Origin: Inquilinus limosus
GTDB lineage: Bacteria > Pseudomonadota > Alphaproteobacteria > DSM-16000 > Inquilinaceae
Direction: 5' to 3'
Assembly (NCBI RefSeq): GCF_002195995.1
Contig: NZ_NHON01000002.1
Location: 148,778-201,200 of the forward strand
DNA length: 52,423 bases
Below the pieces are notes generated by a model, which did not search any database, had not been told where the DNA came from, and was given only the letters and a program-made list of their open reading frames with translations. Below are positions 7,997-15,950 of the stretch, one piece after another. Both the position numbers and the translations under genes were made by a program. How positions within the stretch are numbered: position 1 is the first letter of the stretch; each line of letters starts with the position of its first letter.

Positions 7997-9304
7997 ATGT
8001 CCGGATACGCGGAGGGCAGGGCGGGGATCGGCACGGACCGGCCCGCCATGAAGGGGCGCCAGGCCGTGGGTGCCGCCGTCATCGGCAACATCCTCGAATG
8101 GTACGATTTCGCCATATACGGCTACCTGGCGACGCTGATCGCCCACGCGTTCTTCCCCTCGGCCGACGAGGTCGGGGCGCTGCTCTCCACCTTCGCGGCC
8201 TTCGGCGTCGGCTTCGTCGCCCGTCCGATCGGCGGCATCGTCATCGGCCGCATCGGCGACACAAGAGGCCGCAAGGCGGCGCTGGTGCTGACCATCTTCA
8301 TGATGGCGGTCGGCACCGTCGGCATCGGCCTGATCCCCGACCACGCGACGATCGGCGTGCTGGCCCCGGTGCTGCTGGTGGTCTGCCGCCTGCTGCAGGG
8401 CTTCTCGGCCGGCGGCGAATGGGGCGGGTCGACCGCCTTCATCGTCGAATGGGCGCCGCCGGGCCGGCGCGGCTTCTTCGGCAGCTTCCAGCAGGCCAGC
8501 GTGGCGCTGGGGCTGCTGCTGGGCTCCGGCGTCGCCGCCCTGTTCAGCACCGTGCTGACCGCCGACCAGATGGCGGGCTGGGGCTGGCGCATCCCGTTCC
8601 TGATCGGCGCGATCCTGGTGCCGGTCGGCATCTATATGCGCCGCAACATCGACGAGACGCCGGCCTATCGCGCGGCCCAGGCGGAGGTGAAGAAGACGGC
8701 CCCGGCCGCCCCGGCGGACTCGCCGCTGGTGCTGGCCGGCCGGGCCTTCGGCTTCACCATCATCTGGACCGTCGCCTATTACGTGATGCTGAGCTATATG
8801 CCGACCTTCACCCAGAAGTTCGGCGGCCTCAGCGCCACGGCGGCGCTGTGGTCGAACACGATCGGCCTCTTGGTCCTGGTGGTCGCGGTGCCGGCGATGG
8901 GCCACCTGTCCGACAAGATCGGCCGCAAGCCGCTGCTGCTGGCCTGCTGCGCCGCCTTCATCGTGCTCAGCTACCCGCTGTTCTCGGTCATGGCCTCCGG
9001 CGCCGGCTTCCTGACCGTGGCGGCGATCCAGATCGTGTTCGGCCTGATGATCGCGCTGTTCTCCGGCGCCGGCCCGGCCGCGATCGCCGAGATCTTCCCG
9101 ACCAGCTCGCGCTCGACCTGGATGTCCACCGGCTACAGCCTGGCGACCGCGATCTTCGGCGGCTTCGCCCCCTATATCGCCACCTGGCTGATCAGCACCA
9201 CCGGGTCGCCGGTGGCGCCGACCTACTACCTGATCGCCGCTGCCATCATCTCCGCCGTCGTCATCGCCGGGCTGCGCGAGACGGCACGCGACCAGCTGGG
9301 CTGA
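7997..9304 (+). CDS. MHS-family (metabolite:H+ symporter) MFS transporter
   Basis: 435 residues from the ATG after AGGAGG; upstream in-frame sequence is antisense to iclR and was excluded. About 12 membrane segments. The N-terminal AAVIGNILEWYDFAIYGYLA segment is diagnostic of the MHS group (ProP, KgtP, ShiA, CitA). The conserved MFS loop motif appears twice, GRIGDTRGRKAAL (loop 2-3) and GHLSDKIGRKPLL (loop 8-9), plus LLQGFSAGGEWGGS. It should import an organic acid or zwitterion with protons. It is first in an operon with an SDR (4 bases later), a deacetylase-fold hydrolase and an M20 hydrolase, so its substrate is presumably degraded by them. Confidence 0.93.
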   Translation: MSGYAEGRAGIGTDRPAMKGRQAVGAAVIGNILEWYDFAIYGYLATLIAHAFFPSADEVGALLSTFAAFGVGFVARPIGGIVIGRIGDTRGRKAALVLTIFMMAVGTVGIGLIPDHATIGVLAPVLLVVCRLLQGFSAGGEWGGSTAFIVEWAPPGRRGFFGSFQQASVALGLLLGSGVAALFSTVLTADQMAGWGWRIPFLIGAILVPVGIYMRRNIDETPAYRAAQAEVKKTAPAAPADSPLVLAGRAFGFTIIWTVAYYVMLSYMPTFTQKFGGLSATAALWSNTIGLLVLVVAVPAMGHLSDKIGRKPLLLACCAAFIVLSYPLFSVMASGAGFLTVAAIQIVFGLMIALFSGAGPAAIAEIFPTSSRSTWMSTGYSLATAIFGGFAPYIATWLISTTGSPVAPTYYLIAAAIISAVVIAGLRETARDQLG

Positions 9305-9308
9305 CGCC

Positions 9309-10055
9309 ATGCACATCGCCTTTCCCGGCAAGCGCATCCTGGTGGCCGGCGCCGCCCGCGGCATCGCCGAGGCCTTCGCCGAACGTGGCGCCGAGGTCTT
9401 CGCCAGCGACCTGCTGGCCGAAGAGGTCGCGCGCTTCGCCGGCCCGGCCGCCGGCGGCGGCGCGATCCACGCCCTGGCGGCGGACGTCACCGACGCGGCC
9501 TCGGTCGCGGCGATGGTGACCGAGGCCGGCGCGATCGACGGGCTGGTCTATGTCGCCGGCGGCGTGCGCGGCCAGTCCCCGCATCCCATCGAGGAGGTGG
9601 AGCCGGAGGATTGGCGCGCCATCGTCGACGCCAACCTGACCGGCGCCTTCCTCTGCGCCCGGGCCGTGGCCCCGCTGATGAAGCAGGCGGGGCAGGGGCG
9701 GATCGTCATCATCTCCAGCCGCTCCGGCCTCGCCACCAGCCTGACCGGGATCCAGAGCTACGCCGCCGCCAAGCACGGCCAGCTGGGCCTGATGAAGCAG
9801 CTGGCGGCCGAGCTGGGGCCGCATGGCGTCACCGTCAACGCCGTGGCCCCCGGCTTCATGCCGACCAGCCCGGATTATGAGCGGCAATGGGCCGGCTATG
9901 GCGAGGCCGGCCAGAAGGCGCTGGTCGAGCGCGTGGCGATGCGCCGCCTCGGCCGGCCCGAGGATATCGCCCATGCTGTGCTGTTCCTCGCCTCCGACTA
10001 CGCGTCCTGGATCACCGGCCAGGTGCTGCCGGTGACCGGCGGTCCCGTCGCCTGA
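9309..10055 (+). CDS. SDR oxidoreductase with a shortened glycine-rich loop
   Basis: 248 residues. Core SDR features are present: N-x-T-G-A-F after DANL, the catalytic Ser in IISSRSG, and YAAAK with the catalytic Tyr and Lys, then a NAVAPGF loop. The nucleotide-binding loop reads VAGAARGIAEAF. Compared with its paralogue at 39538 (VTGAAHGFGRAIAAAF) four residues including the third conserved Gly are missing, an in-frame 12-base deletion. YVAGG replaces the usual NNAG. Cofactor binding may be altered. Operon position (4 bases after the transporter) suggests oxidation or reduction of the imported compound or a breakdown product. Confidence 0.88.
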   Translation: MHIAFPGKRILVAGAARGIAEAFAERGAEVFASDLLAEEVARFAGPAAGGGAIHALAADVTDAASVAAMVTEAGAIDGLVYVAGGVRGQSPHPIEEVEPEDWRAIVDANLTGAFLCARAVAPLMKQAGQGRIVIISSRSGLATSLTGIQSYAAAKHGQLGLMKQLAAELGPHGVTVNAVAPGFMPTSPDYERQWAGYGEAGQKALVERVAMRRLGRPEDIAHAVLFLASDYASWITGQVLPVTGGPVA

Positions 10056-10091
10056 CCCCTGAAGGCCTGACCTTTTCAAGGAGTGCCTCCC

Positions 10092-10988
10092 ATGACCGAA
10101 CCCGCCCTCGAACCCTGGCAGTGGCCTGACGCGCATTGGCAGCGCCTGATCAACCAGGTGCGCGCCGGGCGCGCCCTGCGGCCGGCCGCCTGGCCCGGCG
10201 GGGCGCGCTGCGCCGTCGCCCTGTCCTTCGACAGCGACCATGAGACCAACGAGCTGCGCGACGGCGGCAAGTCGATCGGCCGCATGGCCTGGGGCCAGTA
10301 CGGCAACCGCGTCGGCGTGCCGCGCATCGCGGCGCTGCTGGACCGCCACGGCGTCAAGGCCACCTTCTACGTGCCGGCGGTGGCCGCCCTGACGCATCCG
10401 GACGAGCAGCGGGCCCTCGTCGCGGCCGGGCACGAGATCGGCATCCATGGCTGGATCCACGAGCTCAACTCCGTCCTGCCCTATGAGGCGGAGCGCGACC
10501 TGATGATGCGGGCGGCGGAGACGCTGGAAAAGATCACCGGCGTCCGCCCCGTGGGCTTGCGCACACCGTCCTGGGATTTCAGCCCGAACACGCTGCGCAT
10601 CGAGGCCGAGATGGGGCTGCTCTATGACAGCTCGCTGATGGCCGACGAGGATTGCTACGAGCTGGTGCTGGACGGCACCCCGACCGGCATCGTCGAGCTG
10701 CCGGTCGAATGGGTGCGCGACGACGCCGTCTACTTCATGATGCACCGGTTCCAGAGCCTGCGCCCCTACACCCCGCCGGCCGACGTCTTCGACATCTTCC
10801 GGCGCGAATTCGACGCGGCCTATGAGGAGGGCGGCGTCTTCCAGCTGACCTGCCATCCGCACATCATCGGCTACCGGTCGCGCATCTGGATCATCGACGA
10901 GCTGATCCGCCACGCCAAGTCGAAGCCGGGCGTGTGGTTCGGCACCCATGCCGAGGTCGCGGCCTGGGCCCGCGACAACGCCGCCTGA
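10092..10988 (+). CDS. Polysaccharide-deacetylase-fold hydrolase (PuuE / PgdA / imidase-like)
   Basis: 298 residues; the ATG at 10092 follows AAGGAG. The NodB-fold motifs are LSFDSDHE (metal-binding Asp), IGIHGWIHE (the HxxxH zinc ligands), RTPSWDFSP and LTCHPHIIGY. The absence of a signal peptide and the SDHE and HGWIHE forms resemble cytoplasmic members: allantoinase PuuE, Helicobacter PgdA-type and the bacterial imidases that open cyclic imides. In an operon with an organic-acid transporter and an M20 amidohydrolase, hydrolysis of a small cyclic amide or imide is more likely than polysaccharide deacetylation (inference). Confidence 0.85.
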   Translation: MTEPALEPWQWPDAHWQRLINQVRAGRALRPAAWPGGARCAVALSFDSDHETNELRDGGKSIGRMAWGQYGNRVGVPRIAALLDRHGVKATFYVPAVAALTHPDEQRALVAAGHEIGIHGWIHELNSVLPYEAERDLMMRAAETLEKITGVRPVGLRTPSWDFSPNTLRIEAEMGLLYDSSLMADEDCYELVLDGTPTGIVELPVEWVRDDAVYFMMHRFQSLRPYTPPADVFDIFRREFDAAYEEGGVFQLTCHPHIIGYRSRIWIIDELIRHAKSKPGVWFGTHAEVAAWARDNAA

Positions 10989-10999
10989 CGGAGCCGCCG

Positions 11000-12166
11000 A
11001 TGACCGACGTTACCCAGGGGCCGGCCGCGGCCCTGGCCTGGCTGGCCGGCCAGAAGGGCGCGATGCTGGCGCTGCTCGAGGAGCTGGTGAACATCGATTC
11101 CGGCTCCTACGACAAGGCCGGCGTCGACGCGGCGGGGGAGCGGCTGCAGCGCTTCTTCGCCGAGCACGGCATCGCCACCGCGACCGTGCCGCAGGAGCGG
11201 CATGGCGACGTCATCCGCGCGACCGTGCCGGCGGCCGGCGGCGGCAACAAGCCGATCGTGCTGATGGGCCATCGCGACACCGTCTTCCCGAAGGGCGAGG
11301 CGGGGCGCCGCCCGTTCCATATCGCCGACGGCCGGGCCTATGGCCCCGGCGTCTGCGACATGAAGGCGGGTCTGGTGATGAATGCCTTCGTGCTGGCGGC
11401 CTATGCCAGGTTCGGCGGCGCGCCGGCGCCGCTGATCGGCCTCGTCACCAGCGACGAGGAGATCGGGTCGCCCTCCTGCCGGCCGGTGATCGAGGCGACG
11501 GCGCGGGAGGCGCGGGCCGTGTTCAACAGCGAGCCCGGGCGGCCCAGCGGCAATGTCGTGACCGGCCGCAAGGGCGGCGTGTTCCTGCAGATGGAGGTGC
11601 TGGGCAAGGCCGCGCATTCCGGCGGCAATTTCCAGGACGGCATCAGCGCCATCGCCGAGCTGGCGCACAAGATCGTGGCGCTGCAGGCGATCACCGATCT
11701 CGCCCGCGGCGTGACGCTGAATGTCGGGCTGGTCTCCGGCGGCCAGTCGGTGAACACGGTGGCGCCCCGGGCGGAGGCGCAGATCGACCTGCGCTATCTC
11801 CAGCCGGCCGACCGCGACCGTGCGCTGGCGGAGATCGAGCGCATCGCCGCCAGCGCGACCGTGCCCGGCACCACCGCGACGGTGGAGATCCGCGGCGAGT
11901 TCAAGCCGCTGGTGCAGGACGAGGCGTCGGCCGCGCTGTTCGACACCTATGTCGGTGCCGCGCGGGAGGCGGGGCTGAAGGTGGCAGGCGAGTTCTCCGG
12001 CGGCTGCGCCGATTCCGGCTTCACCGCCAGCGTCGGCTGCCCGACCATCTGCGCGGTCGGGCCGGTCGGCGGCAAGGCCCATTCGCCGGAGGAGTATATG
12101 GAGGTCGAGAGCTTCGTGCCCCGGGCGCAGAGCCTTTTCCTGGCGATCGGCCGCCTGGCCGGCTGA
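11000..12166 (+). CDS. M20-family metallohydrolase (glutamate carboxypeptidase-like)
   Basis: 388 residues starting 11 bases after the deacetylase-like gene. Dinuclear zinc ligands are visible: H in LMGHRDTVFPKG, D in GPGVCDMKAG, the catalytic and ligand pair in TSDEEIGS, and H in GGKAHSPEEY near the C-terminus. The dimerisation/lid domain begins at HSGGNFQDGISA. The closest recognisable pattern is the CPG2/ArgE-DapE group that cleaves C-terminal glutamate or N-acyl/N-carbamoyl groups. It is last in the operon and ends 20 bases from the convergent flavin reductase. Likely job: releasing an amino or acyl part from the ring-opened substrate (inference). Confidence 0.9.
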   Translation: MTDVTQGPAAALAWLAGQKGAMLALLEELVNIDSGSYDKAGVDAAGERLQRFFAEHGIATATVPQERHGDVIRATVPAAGGGNKPIVLMGHRDTVFPKGEAGRRPFHIADGRAYGPGVCDMKAGLVMNAFVLAAYARFGGAPAPLIGLVTSDEEIGSPSCRPVIEATAREARAVFNSEPGRPSGNVVTGRKGGVFLQMEVLGKAAHSGGNFQDGISAIAELAHKIVALQAITDLARGVTLNVGLVSGGQSVNTVAPRAEAQIDLRYLQPADRDRALAEIERIAASATVPGTTATVEIRGEFKPLVQDEASAALFDTYVGAAREAGLKVAGEFSGGCADSGFTASVGCPTICAVGPVGGKAHSPEEYMEVESFVPRAQSLFLAIGRLAG

Positions 12167-12186
12167 CGCTCCTCCGCCCCTGGCTG

Positions 12187-12762
12187 TCAGGCCCTGGCGT
12201 CCAGCGCGTCGCCGATGGCGTAGAAATGGCCGCCGGAGACATGGTGCAGGCTGCGCCATTCCGGTCGCGCCGTCTCGAAATGCCAGCGGCCGTCGCGGAA
12301 GACGCGGGTGTCGGCCCAGGCGCCGACCACCTCGCCGATGAACAGGTCGTAGGTCTGCTGGACATGCGGCTCGGGGATCAGCCGGCAGGCCAGCCAGGCT
12401 GAGCATCCTGAGACGAAGGGCAGGTCGTGGCCGGGCATCTCGAACAGCCCGACGCCGGCCTGCCGCAGCTTCTCCGGGTCGTCGGCCAGGCTGCGCGTGC
12501 CGACGATCCGGGTCAGCTCCAGCTGCGCGGCCGTCGGCACCTGGACGGCGAAGGTGCCGCTGGCCTCGAGCAGTGCCCGCGTCCGGACCATCTTGTCCAG
12601 CACCACGGTCAGCTTCGGCGGCGAGAAGTCGAGCCCGCAGGCCCAGGCCGCGGCCATGACATTGTCGACGCCGCCGGCGCGGGCGGAGACGAGCACGGTG
12701 GGGCCGTGATTGATCAGCCGATACGCCTTGGCGAGATCGACGGGGGCGATGTGGGGATCCAT
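12187..12762 (-). CDS. Flavin reductase-like (FMN-binding split barrel) protein
   Basis: 191 residues from the ATG at 12762. The pattern NHGPTVLVSARAGG..NVMAAAWACGLDFSPPKLTVVLD is the FMN-binding flavin_reduct fold, followed by SGTFAVQVPTAAQLELTRIVG and a C-terminal WHFETARPEWRSLHHVSGGHFYAIGD. Members reduce FMN/FAD with NAD(P)H for partner monooxygenases or act as small oxidoreductases. No monooxygenase is nearby, so the partner is unknown. It is convergent with the M20 gene. An upstream in-frame extension of 39 codons lacks conserved content and was not used. Confidence 0.85.
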   Translation of the reverse strand: MDPHIAPVDLAKAYRLINHGPTVLVSARAGGVDNVMAAAWACGLDFSPPKLTVVLDKMVRTRALLEASGTFAVQVPTAAQLELTRIVGTRSLADDPEKLRQAGVGLFEMPGHDLPFVSGCSAWLACRLIPEPHVQQTYDLFIGEVVGAWADTRVFRDGRWHFETARPEWRSLHHVSGGHFYAIGDALDARA

Positions 12763-13287
12763 GGTGCCGCTTCGCTGTGATGCGCCGACCCTACACCACG
12801 CCCGGCGGGATCCGCAGGGGGCGCGATGGCAGGGCTGACAGGCGCGTCTGGTGCGGGATGAGCTCAGCAGGATCGCCACCGCAGATACAAGGCGTCGCCT
12901 CTCCCGCTTGCGGGCGCTTTCACACCGCCACCCCTTACCGTCATTGCTGTAAAACTCTTGAAGGTCGCTGCGGCAGGCAGCTTACCCACAGCTCCATTGA
13001 GCAAGGCTGAATCTGCTGGTCATAGCGGCGGACCATGCGTTGAGAGCGGCTTCTTCAGCCTCCGAAACGATCAACGAATTAATGAACATCCACAATTGCG
13101 AGGAGGCGAAGCCGACGAAGCAATCCAGGGGCCAGTGCGAACCGGCCCCTGGATTGCTTCGCTGCGCTCGCAATGACGGTCTTTGGAATTCTGAAAAAGT
13201 CCCGCCAGGCGGGAGAGGCCACGCGAAGACGCTTGACATCCTCTCGGCCGCCGAACGCGGACCGCGACCTGACCGCAATCGCTCCGC
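12763..13287. other. 525-base intergenic region carrying repeats
   Basis: No convincing gene. It holds repeat copy A (13092-13177). A CCTCTCCCGCTTGCGGG arm near 12897 and an inverted GGCGGGAGAGG near 13207 resemble the termini of the composite repeat at 39326, which suggests an older element later interrupted by copy A (weak inference). Short frames here have neighbour-unlike composition and no start context. Confidence 0.5.
13092..13177. repeat. Palindromic intergenic repeat, copy A
   Basis: Left arm begins ATTGCGAGGAGGCGAAGC and runs through GACGAAGCAATCCAGGGGCC; the right arm is the inverted GGCCCCTGGATTGCTTCG followed by CTGCGCTCGCAATGACG. The arms pair over about 30 positions with a 3-base bulge and an ~10-base loop. 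The same element recurs at 29240 and 34692, with a diverged form at 40341. Confidence 0.9.
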
Positions 13288-15639
13288 CTAACCCTGCCGC
13301 GCCGCGATCGCCTGCCACACCGCCAGCGGCGTCGCCGGCATGTCGATGTGGCGGATGCCCAGGCCCGACAGCGCGTCGACCACGGCGTTCATCACCGCCG
13401 GCAGCGATCCGGCGCAGCCGGCCTCGCCGCAGCCCTTGGCGCCCAGCGGGTTGGTCGCGGTCGGCTGCGGCCGGCTCTCGAAGGTGAAGACCGGCGGAGC
13501 ATCGGCGGCGCGCGGCATCTGGTAGTCGACGAAGGAGCCGGTGGTCAGCTGACCCTCCGGGTCGTAGACCGTGCGCTCCATCAGCGCCTGGCCGACGCCC
13601 TGCATCACGCCGCCATGCAGCTGGCCCTCGACCAGCAGCGGGTTCACCACCGTGCCGAAGTCGTTGACCATGACATAGCGCACCACCTCGGTGACGCCGG
13701 TCTCCGGGTCGATCTCGACCTCGGCGACGTGGCAGCCATTGGGGTAGGCCGACGGCGCCTGCTTGAAGATGTGGTCGACATCCAGCGACTCCGGCACGTC
13801 GGGCGGCAGCTGCATCCCCGCGCGCAGCCGGCCGGCCAGCTCCATCAGGCCGATGCCCTGGTCGGTGCCGGCGACGCTGAAGCGGCCGTCGCGGAACTCG
13901 ATGTCGAAGGCCCCGGCCTCCAGCAGGTGGCCGGCGATCTGCCGGCCCTTCTCGATCACCAGGCCGCCCGCCTCCAGGATCGCCGCGCCGCTGGCCATGA
14001 TCGACTTCGACCCGCCGGTGCCGCCGCCGGCGATCAGCCGGTCGCTGTCGCCCTGCACCAGGCGGACGCGGTCGAGCGGGATGCCCAGCTTCGCATGCAG
14101 CACCTGGGCGAAGGGCGTCCAATGCCCCTGGCCGTAATCGAGCGTGCCGGTGACGATGGTGACCGTGCCGTCCGGCTCGAAATGGATGCCGCCCATCTCG
14201 CTGCTCGGCGGCGCCGTCACCTCGAGATAGCAGCCGATGCCCAGGCCGCGCAGCCTGCCGCGGGCGGCGCTCTCGTCACGTCGGGCCGGGAAGCCGGCCC
14301 AGTCCGCGGCCTCCACGGCGCGGGCCAGCAGGCCGGGGAAGTCGCCGCTGTCATAGGCGGTGCCGGCCGGGGTCTGCCACGGCAGCTCGCCCGGCGCGAC
14401 CATGTTGCGGCGGCGCAGCTCGATGCGGTCGACGCCCAGCTCGGCCGCGGCGGTGTCGATCAGCCGCTCCATGTAGTAGTTGCCCTCCGGCCGCCCGGCG
14501 CCGCGATAGGCGCCGATCGGCACGGTGTTGGTGACGGCGCAGAGCGTGTTCACCTCGACCAGCGGCGTGCGGTACATGCCGATGGAATTCTTGGCGATGT
14601 TCAGTGTCGTCATCATCGGCCCGACCTGCGAGAGGTAGGCCCCGAGATTGCCGTATCCCGTGAAGCGAGTGGCCAGGAAGCGGCCCTCGGCGTCCAGCGC
14701 CAGCTCGGCCACCACCTCCATGTCGCGGCCGTGATGATCGGAGACGAAGCTGTCGGAACGGTGGTCGGTCCATTTCACCGGCCGGCCGAGCGCGCGGGCG
14801 CCGTGCAGCAGGCAGACATATTCCGGGAACACCGCGCCCTTCATGCCGAAGGAGCCGCCGACATTGCCGGTGAGCAGGCGGATCTGCTCGGTCGGGATGC
14901 CCATGACGGCGGCGAGGTTGTTGCGCTTGCCGAACACGCCCTGGCTGGGGGCATGCAGGGTGAAGCGGCCAGTTCCGGCGTCGAAGGCGGCCACTGCCGC
15001 CCGCGGCTCCATGGCGTTGACCACGACGCGGTTGTTCAGGATTTCAAGCCGCGTCACATGGGCGGCCCGGGCGAAGGCCTCGGCCACCTTCTCCGCGTCG
15101 CCGAAATGGTAGTCCAGCACCAGGTTGCCCGGGGCTTCGTCATAAAGCTGCGGCGCCCCGGCGGCGATCGCGTCCGGCACGCGCGTCACCGCGGGCAGGG
15201 GATCGATGTCCAGCTCCACCGCCTCGGCCGCGTCGCGCGCCCGATCCGCGGTCTCGGCGATCACCACCGCCACCGGGTCGCCGACGAAGCGCACCTTGTC
15301 CGCCGCCAGGGCGTGGCGCGGCGGCGTCGCCATCGGCGTGCCGTCGCGGTGCTGGAACGCGATCACGCATTTCAGCAGCCCGTAATTCGCCAGGTCGGCC
15401 GCGGTGTAGACCGCCAGCACGCCCGGCATCGCCCGCGCCGCATCGGTGCCGATGCCGCGGATCACGCCATGGGCGTGGGGGCTGCGGACGAAGGCGGCAT
15501 GGGCCTGGCCGGGCAGGCTGACATCGTCGGTGTAGCGGCCCTCGCCCCGCAGCAGGGTCGGGTCCTCCATCCGGGTCACCGGCTGGCCGACGCCGAATTT
15601 GAGGGCGGCGGAATCCTCGGCCTTGAAGACGTCATTCAT
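13288..15639 (-). CDS. Xanthine dehydrogenase/CoxL-family molybdopterin-binding large subunit (orphan)
   Basis: 783 residues, normal for CoxL. Residues 1-130 form the a/b hammerhead domain ([38 protein letters not shown]), followed by the two Mo-cofactor-binding domains: [55 protein letters not shown], and a C-terminal [19 protein letters not shown] with the active-site Glu (GCGEAG). The AYRGAGR loop is the form II type, not the AYRCSFR of true CO dehydrogenase, so the substrate is not CO. The family needs a [2Fe-2S] small subunit and an FAD subunit; neither is encoded beside it. Start chosen at the ATG of [11 protein letters not shown]; an upstream extension reads through the repeat. Confidence 0.93.
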   Translation of the reverse strand: MNDVFKAEDSAALKFGVGQPVTRMEDPTLLRGEGRYTDDVSLPGQAHAAFVRSPHAHGVIRGIGTDAARAMPGVLAVYTAADLANYGLLKCVIAFQHRDGTPMATPPRHALAADKVRFVGDPVAVVIAETADRARDAAEAVELDIDPLPAVTRVPDAIAAGAPQLYDEAPGNLVLDYHFGDAEKVAEAFARAAHVTRLEILNNRVVVNAMEPRAAVAAFDAGTGRFTLHAPSQGVFGKRNNLAAVMGIPTEQIRLLTGNVGGSFGMKGAVFPEYVCLLHGARALGRPVKWTDHRSDSFVSDHHGRDMEVVAELALDAEGRFLATRFTGYGNLGAYLSQVGPMMTTLNIAKNSIGMYRTPLVEVNTLCAVTNTVPIGAYRGAGRPEGNYYMERLIDTAAAELGVDRIELRRRNMVAPGELPWQTPAGTAYDSGDFPGLLARAVEAADWAGFPARRDESAARGRLRGLGIGCYLEVTAPPSSEMGGIHFEPDGTVTIVTGTLDYGQGHWTPFAQVLHAKLGIPLDRVRLVQGDSDRLIAGGGTGGSKSIMASGAAILEAGGLVIEKGRQIAGHLLEAGAFDIEFRDGRFSVAGTDQGIGLMELAGRLRAGMQLPPDVPESLDVDHIFKQAPSAYPNGCHVAEVEIDPETGVTEVVRYVMVNDFGTVVNPLLVEGQLHGGVMQGVGQALMERTVYDPEGQLTTGSFVDYQMPRAADAPPVFTFESRPQPTATNPLGAKGCGEAGCAGSLPAVMNAVVDALSGLGIRHIDMPATPLAVWQAIAARQG

Positions 15640-15808
15640 CGGCGGAGTCTCGATCGCTGCGGGTGGAACCTCGGCGTCGCGCGCTGGCGAGACGTCTCTG
15701 GCGGGACGTCTGTCGAGATTCGGGACAGGGAGACTCCAGACTACGAGCAAGGCCCGGGATGAGAGAAGCCGTTTTGGCAACTCTCCCCCGGGATCATCGC
15801 AGGCCTCA

Positions 15809-15950
15809 GAGACCGTTTGGAAATTCGCTCCGGCGAGTCGGCTGGCGTGGTTTTCGAGAACCGGAGCGCAGCGAACATTGGGTCCGTGAGCACCGGAAGC
15901 GCAGAAAACCGCGTCAGATGGCTGCCAGAATAGAGTTTCCAAACGGTCTC
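15809..15950. repeat. Mobile-like element with 15-bp terminal inverted repeats
   Basis: GAGACCGTTTGGAAA (15809-15823) is repeated inverted as TTTCCAAACGGTCTC (15936-15950), enclosing ~112 bases that include an imperfect palindrome (CGAGAACCGGAGCGCAGCG ... GTGAGCACCGGAAGCGCAG). No coding capacity. The right terminus ends exactly at the stop codon of the autotransporter gene. The rest of the 15640-15808 stretch, upstream of the CoxL gene, shows nothing recognisable beyond room for a promoter. Confidence 0.7.

Noticed and set aside
7943..9490. Long minus-strand open frame opposite the MHS transporter
   Set aside because: Low-complexity Asp/Gln/His/Arg composition and no ribosome site; the plus strand has a textbook transporter.
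10092..10988. Chitin/peptidoglycan deacetylase acting in the envelope
   Set aside because: No signal peptide or membrane anchor and an operon of small-molecule catabolism; a cytoplasmic amide hydrolase fits better.
13288..15639. Carbon monoxide dehydrogenase large subunit
   Set aside because: The active-site loop is AYRGAGR instead of the AYRCSFR of true CODH, and the partner subunits are missing.
13348..15762. 804-codon plus-strand frame opposite the CoxL gene
   Set aside because: Antisense shadow of a conserved enzyme; no recognisable domain.
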